Shown in pieces: positions 1 to 5,460 of a stretch of 10,098 nt of DNA. This DNA comes from Actinomycetota bacterium. GTDB taxonomy: Bacteria; Actinomycetota; Actinomycetes; Nanopelagicales; Nanopelagicaceae. The translations under genes were made by a program, and so were the position numbers. Every line of letters begins with the position of its first letter. The first letter of the stretch is position 1. The DNA is taken from positions 1 through 10,098 of the forward strand of contig CANBRH010000034.1 of the NCBI GenBank assembly GCA_947371865.1, given 5' to 3'. The notes below the pieces were generated by a model. That model was not told where the DNA came from. It worked only from the letters and a program-made list of their open reading frames with translations, and ran no database searches.

Positions 1-2069
1 TCCATTCCCCTAAGTTCGCGCTTTAATTCGCGAATTTCATCGCGCAATCTGGCAGCAAGTTCGAACTGTAAATCCGCCGCCGAAGACCGCATCTGATCCG
101 TGAGGGATTCTATGAGAGCCAGGAGCTCTTGTCTTGGCAGAGAAGCGAGCTCCTTGGCGTGAACGCCGATGGCAACCGCCTTAGGAGAGCGGCTATTGCG
201 ATTATGGGAATGAGAGAGCTCTTCCGTGTCCTCGACCTCTCGGCTGATGAGATCGGTGATGTCGGCGATTTTCTTGCGTAACGGTTGTGGGTCAATACCG
301 TGAGCAGTGTTGTAAGCAATCTGCTTGGCACGACGTCGATTGGTTTCATCAATTGCTTGTGCCATGGATTTGGTCAAGTTGTCGGCATACATGTGGACTT
401 CACCAGAGACGTTGCGGGCGGCGCGACCGATGGTCTGGATGAGAGATGTGGCAGAACGCAAAAAACCTTCCTTATCAGCGTCCAAAATTGCAACGAGTGA
501 AACTTCGGGTAGATCGAGTCCTTCGCGTAATAGGTTGATGCCGATGAGTACGTCGTACTCCCCCGACCTGAGTTCGCGCAACAGTTCAACGCGTCGCAAA
601 GTATCCACTTCAGAGTGGAGATATCGAACTTTGACGCCTAACCCAAGTAAATAGTCTGTGAGATCTTCTGACATCTTCTTGGTCAGCGTGGTGACAAGTA
701 CGCGCTCGTTCTTTTCGGCACGTTTGCGAATTTCACCTAACAAATCATCGATCTGACCTTTAATAGGTTTGAGAACGATCTGGGGGTCGATCAACCCAGT
801 TGGACGAATGACTTGTTCGACCACATCACCATCGACCTTGGCCATTTCATACTTGCCAGGTGTTGCCGAGAGATAAACCGTCTGACCTTTTCGGCCGAGG
901 AATTCATCAAAGCGCAGCGGGCGATTGTCCATAGCGCTGGGTAGGCGAAAACCATGTTCGACTAAGGTTCGTTTGCGAGAAGCATCACCTTCGTGCATCG
1001 CCCCGATTTGAGGCACGGTTACGTGGGACTCGTCAATAACGGTGAGAAAATCTTCGGGAAAGTAATCCAGCAAGCAGTTGGGGGCCGAGCCCGCATCTCG
1101 ACCATCGATATGGCGCGAGTAGTTTTCGATGCCCGAGCAAAAACCAAGTTGGCGCATCATCTCTAGATCGAAAGTGGTTCGCATGCGCAGGCGCTGGGCT
1201 TCTAGCAACTTGTTTTGGCGTTCGAATTCGCTGACTTTGGCTTCCATCTCAATCTCGATGGCGGCCATGGCTCGTTCCATGGTTTCTGGACCGGCCGAGT
1301 AGTGGCTGGCAGGAAAAACATACATCTCTTGTTCATCGCGCACGATCTCACCCGTCAAGGGGTGCAGCGTCATGATGCGCTCGATTTCATCACCAAACAT
1401 TTCAATCCGAAGCGCGAGTTCTTCATACATGGGGATGATTTCGATGGTGTCGCCACGTACCCGGAAGGTGCCTCGTTCGAAGGCAATGTCATTTCGCTTA
1501 TATTGAATATCGACAAACTTGCGGAGAAGTTGATTGCGCTCAATCACATCCCCCACTTTGAGGCGAATCATGCGATCGACATACTCCTGTGGGGTACCTA
1601 ATCCATAAATGCAGGACACGGTGGCCACGACGATGACATCGCGACGAGTTAAGAGTGAATTGGTCGCTGAATGGCGCAGTCGCTCGACCTCGCTGTTGAC
1701 GGCGCTGTCCTTCTCAATAAAGGTATCGGTTTGCGGAACGTAAGCCTCGGGTTGGTAGTAGTCGTAATATGAAACAAAGTATTCGACCGCATTGTTAGGA
1801 AGAAGTTCGCGAAATTCATTCGCTAACTGGGCGGCCAAAGTTTTATTGGGTGCAAGAACCAAGGTAGGTCTTTGTAACTTTTCAATAAGCCAAGCCGTGG
1901 TCGCAGATTTACCAGTACCGGTCGCACCAAGGAGAACAACGTCGGATTCGCCAGCGTTTATACGCCGAGAGAGTTCTTCAATGGCGGCAGGTTGGTCTCC
2001 AGAAGGGACGTAGTCGCTGATAACTTGAAAGGGGTTGACCTTGCGCTCGAGATCGGTGACTGGACGCAC
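1..2069 (-). CDS. uvrB: UvrABC excinuclease subunit B (3' end beyond the window)
   Basis: UvrB is the DNA-damage-verifying helicase of nucleotide excision repair. It is loaded by UvrA and then recruits UvrC to cut either side of the lesion. The frame runs 689 codons and is open at the left edge. It shows the N-terminal FQVISDYVPSGDQPAAI stretch, a Walker A GATGTGKS at residues 48-55, the YYDYYQPEAYVP beta-hairpin segment near 101-112 and a DESH Walker B at 346-349. It also has the helicase motif around LLREGLDLPEV and IQTIGRAARN, and a C-terminal UVR domain (LQFELAARLRDEIRELK, about 660-685) that pairs with UvrC. Family members are about 670-700 residues, so only a short tail is missing. The start is a GTG whose G is the last base of the coaE stop (TAGTG), so it is probably translated by coupling from coaE. 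No frameshift or missing key residue is seen. Confidence 0.97.
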   Translation of the reverse strand, partial: MRPVTDLERKVNPFQVISDYVPSGDQPAAIEELSRRINAGESDVVLLGATGTGKSATTAWLIEKLQRPTLVLAPNKTLAAQLANEFRELLPNNAVEYFVSYYDYYQPEAYVPQTDTFIEKDSAVNSEVERLRHSATNSLLTRRDVIVVATVSCIYGLGTPQEYVDRMIRLKVGDVIERNQLLRKFVDIQYKRNDIAFERGTFRVRGDTIEIIPMYEELALRIEMFGDEIERIMTLHPLTGEIVRDEQEMYVFPASHYSAGPETMERAMAAIEIEMEAKVSEFERQNKLLEAQRLRMRTTFDLEMMRQLGFCSGIENYSRHIDGRDAGSAPNCLLDYFPEDFLTVIDESHVTVPQIGAMHEGDASRKRTLVEHGFRLPSAMDNRPLRFDEFLGRKGQTVYLSATPGKYEMAKVDGDVVEQVIRPTGLIDPQIVLKPIKGQIDDLLGEIRKRAEKNERVLVTTLTKKMSEDLTDYLLGLGVKVRYLHSEVDTLRRVELLRELRSGEYDVLIGINLLREGLDLPEVSLVAILDADKEGFLRSATSLIQTIGRAARNVSGEVHMYADNLTKSMAQAIDETNRRRAKQIAYNTAHGIDPQPLRKKIADITDLISREVEDTEELSHSHNRNSRSPKAVAIGVHAKELASLPRQELLALIESLTDQMRSSAADLQFELAARLRDEIRELKRELRGM

Positions 2070-2668
2070 TACTTACCCCGCGCACGCGGAAGAAGTACGT
2101 CATCCCATAGATTTTCGACCTGGCGAAGCAGATGATCGTGATCGCCATCATTGTGAATGAGGAAGTCTGCAATGGCTTTGCGGTCGTCGTCGCTGGCTTG
2201 AGCCTTGAGGCGGGCAGCGATTTCGTAGCCCTTGAGACCACGTTCGAGCAAGCGCGAAGTCCGGATCCTCTCATCAGCAATAATGGCAATGATGTAATCG
2301 AATCGATCGCGTCCCCCGGTCTCCACCAAGAGCGGGATTTGATTGATGATCACAGCATCTTCTGGTGCGGCATCTATGACTTCTTGCAACGCCAAGCGAA
2401 TACGGGGATGGGTTATTGCTTCAAGGTCGGCTCTGGCGCCGGGATCGGCAAAGACAATCTCTCCCAATTTCCGTCGATCTAAGAGGCCATCTTTGAGAAC
2501 TTGGTCGCCAAACCGTGCCACAATTTCATCGAATCCTTCGGTTCCTCGCTCGACCACGTCGCGAGCAAGTTGGTCGGAATCAACCACGATTGCCCCAAGC
2601 ACTTCAAAGAAGTCGCCAGCCAGCGACTTGCCCGAGCCAATTCCGCCGGTGAGCGCCACTAATAACAC
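2069..2668 (-). CDS. coaE: Dephospho-CoA kinase
   Basis: CoaE phosphorylates the 3'-hydroxyl of dephospho-CoA with ATP, the last step of coenzyme A synthesis in the cytosol. The 199-residue product has the P-loop TGGIGSGKS at residues 7-15, the DSD acid pair at 30-32 that replaces the family's usual DAD, and the LDRRKLGEIVF...LEAITHPRIR block (64-91) of the CoA-binding lid region. Length matches the single-domain family. As I recall, the mycobacterial homologue carries an extra C-terminal GrpB/UPF0157 domain, which is absent here. The start is GTG at 2668. A second in-frame GTG three codons later is possible but would trim the first beta strand. No convincing Shine-Dalgarno is present; a TAGGCT hexamer lies six bases upstream. 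The stop overlaps the uvrB start by one base, which implies a coaE-uvrB transcription unit. Confidence 0.96.
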   Translation of the reverse strand: MLLVALTGGIGSGKSLAGDFFEVLGAIVVDSDQLARDVVERGTEGFDEIVARFGDQVLKDGLLDRRKLGEIVFADPGARADLEAITHPRIRLALQEVIDAAPEDAVIINQIPLLVETGGRDRFDYIIAIIADERIRTSRLLERGLKGYEIAARLKAQASDDDRKAIADFLIHNDGDHDHLLRQVENLWDDVLLPRARGK

Positions 2669-2674
2669 TTGCTC

Positions 2675-2680
2675 AGCCTA
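2675..2680 (-). promoter_or_regulatory. Candidate -10 element of coaE (leaderless type)
   Basis: On the minus strand the hexamer TAGGCT fits the actinobacterial -10 pattern TANNNT. It is followed by exactly six bases (GAGCAA) and then the GTG start of coaE, so transcription would begin at or next to the start codon. It lies downstream of the rpsA terminator, so coaE-uvrB would have its own promoter. No -35 hexamer is seen at 16-18 bases. The neighbouring GTAGG repeats (2677-2692) make a chance match more likely than at the other sites. This is inference from position and sequence only. Confidence 0.4.
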
Positions 2681-2716
2681 CCTACACCTACCGACAATGC
2701 GCCCTTTGGGCAAATG

Positions 2717-2746
2717 AAAAGGGTCCCGACCGAAGTCAGGACCCTT
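2717..2746 (-). terminator. Rho-independent terminator of rpsA with UUCG loop
   Basis: Read on the minus strand this is a 12-bp stem, AAGGGTCCTGAC against GTCGGGACCCTT, closed by a TTCG tetraloop on a C-G pair. One position is a U-G wobble. The stem is followed by a run of four T counted from its end (2720-2717). It begins 21 bases after the rpsA stop codon. The cUUCGg loop is an exceptionally stable RNA fold, so this is a convincing intrinsic terminator despite the short T-run. A second small hairpin (GCCC-TTT-GGGC on the plus strand, 2701-2711) follows and may add to it. Some read-through into coaE is possible. Confidence 0.85.
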
Positions 2747-2767
2747 AACTCTAGGTTGGACGGTGCT

Positions 2768-4126
2768 TTATTCAGCAACCTCAGCCAGTGCCTCAGGTGC
2801 AGCTTCGGCAGCAGCATCTGCAGCCTTAGCTTCTTCCTTCTGCTTTTTGTGCGCAAGAAAACGGGCTTGGGCTTCAGCGTACTGACGCTCCCATGCCTCG
2901 CGCTCTGCTTCAAAGCCAGGCTTCCACTCTTGGGAATCGGAATCGAAACCTTCTGGGTAGATGAAGTTACCTTCAGCATCGTAACGAGCAGGCATACCGT
3001 ATTGAGTTGGATCGAATGCTTCGATCTCAACTTCGTGGCCTTCGTTAGCTTGCTTGAGTGAAAGGGAGATGCGGCGACGCTCGAGATCGATATCGATGAT
3101 CTTCACGAAGAGTTCGTCCCCAACCTGCACAACCTGCTCTGGGATCTCGACATGGCGTTCCGCCAACTCGGAGATGTGAACCAAACCTTCGATACCTTCA
3201 AAGACGCGTACAAACGCGCCGAATGGAACGAGCTTGGTAACTTCACCAGGAACAACTTGGTTGATGGTGTGGGTGCGAGCAAATGCTTGCCATGGATCTT
3301 CTTGGGTTGCCTTAAGAGACAAGGAGACGCGCTCGCGCTCGAAATCTACTTCGAGAACTTCAACGGTCACTTCATCGCCCACTTCGACAACTTCACTTGG
3401 ATGATCGATGTGCTTCCAAGAAAGTTCAGAAACGTGAACCAAACCATCTACGCCACCGAGGTCAACGAATGCACCAAAGTTGACGATAGATGAAACGACA
3501 CCAGAACGAACCTGACCCTTGAGGAGTTGATTCAAGAAAGTGGTTCGAGATTCAGATTGGGTCTGCTCGAGGTATGCACGACGGGAAAGAACGACATTGT
3601 TGCGGTTCTTATCAAGTTCGATGATGCGCGCTTCGACCTGCTTGCCAATGTATGGAGTCAAGTCACGGACGCGGCGCATTTCCACCAATGATGCAGGAAG
3701 GAATCCGCGAAGACCGATATCAACGATCAAGCCTCCCTTAACTACTTCGATGACAGTTCCGGTAACGACTTCGTCGCGCTCCTTCTTGCCTTCGATTTCG
3801 CCCCAGGCACGCTCGTATTGAGCACGCTTCTTGGAGAGAATTAAACGACCTTCTTTATCTTCTTTTTGAAGAACGAGAGCCTCAACTCTGTCGCCAACCT
3901 TGACGATCTCTGATGGATCGATGTCGTGGCGGATGGAGAGCTCGCGGGAAGGAATTACACCTTCGGTCTTGTAACCAATGTCGAGAAGGACCTCTTCACG
4001 GTCTACTTGTACGACGATTCCGGAAACTAAATCTCCATCATTAAAATTCTTGATGGTGCCTTCGATAGCGGCTAGAAAATCTTCTGCTGAACCAATGTCA
4101 TTTACTGCAATTTGTGAGGGACTCAA
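2768..4126 (-). CDS. rpsA: 30S ribosomal protein S1
   Basis: S1 binds mRNA at the small ribosomal subunit and helps start translation, chiefly on transcripts with weak or structured leaders. The 452-residue product has four S1 RNA-binding repeats, at about residues 32-100, 118-185, 204-273 and 290-360. Telltale segments are GYKTEGVIPSRELS, GLRGFLPASLVEMRRVRDL, FGAFVDLGGVDGLVHVSELSW and FGAFVRVFEGIEGLVHISEL. These are almost identical to Streptomyces and Mycobacterium S1. The tail (about 365-452) has the actinobacterial YGMPARYDAEGNFIYPEGFD stretch, then a charged helix and an Ala/Glu-rich end. This tail is shorter than in mycobacteria. The start is TTG at 4126, the only ATG, GTG or TTG in frame after the upstream stop, with GGAG four bases before it, a slightly short spacing. 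The gene ends in TAA and is followed by a strong terminator. Confidence 0.97.
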   Translation of the reverse strand: MSPSQIAVNDIGSAEDFLAAIEGTIKNFNDGDLVSGIVVQVDREEVLLDIGYKTEGVIPSRELSIRHDIDPSEIVKVGDRVEALVLQKEDKEGRLILSKKRAQYERAWGEIEGKKERDEVVTGTVIEVVKGGLIVDIGLRGFLPASLVEMRRVRDLTPYIGKQVEARIIELDKNRNNVVLSRRAYLEQTQSESRTTFLNQLLKGQVRSGVVSSIVNFGAFVDLGGVDGLVHVSELSWKHIDHPSEVVEVGDEVTVEVLEVDFERERVSLSLKATQEDPWQAFARTHTINQVVPGEVTKLVPFGAFVRVFEGIEGLVHISELAERHVEIPEQVVQVGDELFVKIIDIDLERRRISLSLKQANEGHEVEIEAFDPTQYGMPARYDAEGNFIYPEGFDSDSQEWKPGFEAEREAWERQYAEAQARFLAHKKQKEEAKAADAAAEAAPEALAEVAE

Positions 4127-4169
4127 GGTGCTCCAGTTGGGATAGAAAGTAGAAGGAATAGGACCCCCA

Positions 4170-4199
4170 AGGGTACCTTTCGCGCGATTTAATGGTCAA
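4170..4199 (-). promoter_or_regulatory. Candidate rpsA promoter
   Basis: On the minus strand TTGACC (4199-4194) matches the -35 consensus at five of six bases. After an 18-base spacer comes TACCCT (4175-4170), which fits the actinobacterial -10 pattern TANNNT. Transcription would begin near 4162, giving a leader of roughly 36 bases that contains the GGAG before the TTG start. The spacing is good, but the -10 is GC-rich in its middle and overlaps a possible small hairpin (4161-4177). This is inference from sequence alone. Confidence 0.4.
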
Positions 4200-4204
4200 A
4201 CGCG

Positions 4205-4214
4205 CACAATTGTG
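4205..4214. promoter_or_regulatory. Perfect palindrome CACAATTGTG between rpsA and the MFS gene
   Basis: This 10-bp perfect dyad lies in the 107-bp divergent gap. It sits six bases from the proposed rpsA -35 (4194-4199) and eight bases before the proposed MFS -10 (4222-4227). The position is right for an operator that represses the transporter, but a 10-bp palindrome can occur by chance and no matching regulator gene is in the window. No copy was noticed in the other intergenic regions. Confidence 0.3.
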
Positions 4215-4221
4215 TGAGATA

Positions 4222-4227
4222 TAGGAT
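4222..4227 (+). promoter_or_regulatory. TAGGAT: candidate leaderless -10, or Shine-Dalgarno, of the MFS gene
   Basis: TAGGAT fits the -10 pattern TANNNT and is six bases from the ATG at 4234, the distance expected for a transcript that begins at its start codon. The same bases include AGGA (4223-4226), seven bases before the ATG, which could instead be a ribosome binding site. Both readings cannot apply to one transcript. The identical spacing at polA, coaE and the thioesterase gene slightly favours the -10 reading. No -35 hexamer is apparent. Confidence 0.4.
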
Positions 4228-4233
4228 GTTCCA

Positions 4234-5460
4234 ATGCGCGCATATTTCGAATTATTGAAGATTCGGGGCGCCCAAGTCCTCCTCATAAGCGCGTTTCCTG
4301 CTCGATTGGCCTATTCCATGATCGGACTTGGCACATACTTCAAGGTCCAACATGCAACTCATTCCATTGCAGCGGCCGGTTTAGCTGTTGGCCTGGAAGG
4401 AATGTCCAGCGCTCTCACTGCCGGCGTCCGTGGATCGATCATGGACCGCTGGGGGTTGAAATGGCCACTGCGCACATTTGTACCTGCTTACGCCGCCCTC
4501 ATCATCATCTTTAACTTGGGGCAGAGCCGAAATGAATTAATTTTGGTGGCCTTCATCCTCGGGTTCACCGCTCCCCCCATAAATCTGTCGGTGCGACCTA
4601 TGTGGAAGATCACCGTTCCTCCCGACATGATTCGAACGGCTTACGCCATGGATACATCGGTGATGACATCGGTTGGGGTGTTTGGCCCGGTACTCGTTAC
4701 AACGCTGGCTCTCTCTTCTCACCCTGCCTCGGCACTCAATGCGTGCGCCGGTTTCATGTTATTTGGTGGCGGGATGATGGCTCTACTTCCCGCAACAAAG
4801 GCATGGGTGCCAGAAAAGAAAGTCAAAGGCGAACTTCCGATTTGGAAGGTTCCAGCAATTCGATTGCTGATGTTGGAAGGCGTCTTTATCGGATTTGGCT
4901 GGGGAGCTTTTTATATCGGCGTACCCGCTTTTGCCACATTACAGAACGTTTCTCATCGAACTGGCTTAATTCTGGCCGTCATGTCGGCGTTCACCGTCAT
5001 AGGCGGATTGCTTGCTGGATTAATTTCTAGCAAGACCTCGTCTCTTCAAGCCTTTAGACGACTCTACTTAGCGTGGTTCATCTTTAGTCTGCCGCTTGCC
5101 TTCACATTTCCCGATTGGCGACTCATGGTGGTTGTCGCCTTCATCGGCTTGGTCAATGGCGGGCTTCATGTTTTCTACTGGGAAATTACCGAAGCGGTAC
5201 GCCCCCGCGGATCAGCCGTCGCAGCCCTGGGCTGGTTATGGACTGTCGAGGGAACATGCGCCGCAATGGGCCAAGCAGCTGGTGGTTTTATTTCACAGAA
5301 CTACTCACCTAGATGGTGCCTGGCGGCGACCACCATCGCTATCTCCATTGGTCTAGTGGTCATCAATCTTGGGAGGGGCCGACTCAAAGCCGCCGATCGC
5401 ATTCCCACAAAAGAGTCAGATACTGAAGCTTTAGGAGATGTCGTCTCTTCCGAAAACTAG
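4234..5460 (+). CDS. Major facilitator superfamily transporter, substrate unknown
   Basis: This is a 408-residue inner-membrane permease with about twelve hydrophobic segments (six up to about residue 188 and six after a charged central loop, WVPEKKVKGELPIWK). That is the 6+6 layout of the major facilitator superfamily. The loop between segments 2 and 3 carries GSIMDRWG (67-74), a match to MFS motif A (G-x-x-x-D-R-x-G). Such proteins are typically proton-driven exporters or uptake carriers, but I cannot name a substrate. The charged C-terminal tail (about 382-408) is cytoplasmic by inference. The ATG has AGGA seven bases upstream, overlapping a possible -10. The gene is on the strand opposite polA and rpsA and separates them. 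Its stop interlocks with that of polA at a CTAG. Composition does not look foreign by eye. Confidence 0.9.
   Translation: MRAYFELLKIRGAQVLLISAFPARLAYSMIGLGTYFKVQHATHSIAAAGLAVGLEGMSSALTAGVRGSIMDRWGLKWPLRTFVPAYAALIIIFNLGQSRNELILVAFILGFTAPPINLSVRPMWKITVPPDMIRTAYAMDTSVMTSVGVFGPVLVTTLALSSHPASALNACAGFMLFGGGMMALLPATKAWVPEKKVKGELPIWKVPAIRLLMLEGVFIGFGWGAFYIGVPAFATLQNVSHRTGLILAVMSAFTVIGGLLAGLISSKTSSLQAFRRLYLAWFIFSLPLAFTFPDWRLMVVVAFIGLVNGGLHVFYWEITEAVRPRGSAVAALGWLWTVEGTCAAMGQAAGGFISQNYSPRWCLAATTIAISIGLVVINLGRGRLKAADRIPTKESDTEALGDVVSSEN

Noticed and set aside
1215..1601. 128-codon plus-strand open frame inside uvrB
   Set aside because: It is antisense to an intact, conserved UvrB region and has no start signal or family resemblance. 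The same holds for the plus-strand frames over rpsA at 2669-3061 and 3152-3493, and over polA at 6187-6666 and 7623-8012.
2677..2692. GTAGG/GGTAGG short repeats before coaE
   Set aside because: Only three partial copies in 16 bases; too small for an iteron, CRISPR or satellite repeat.
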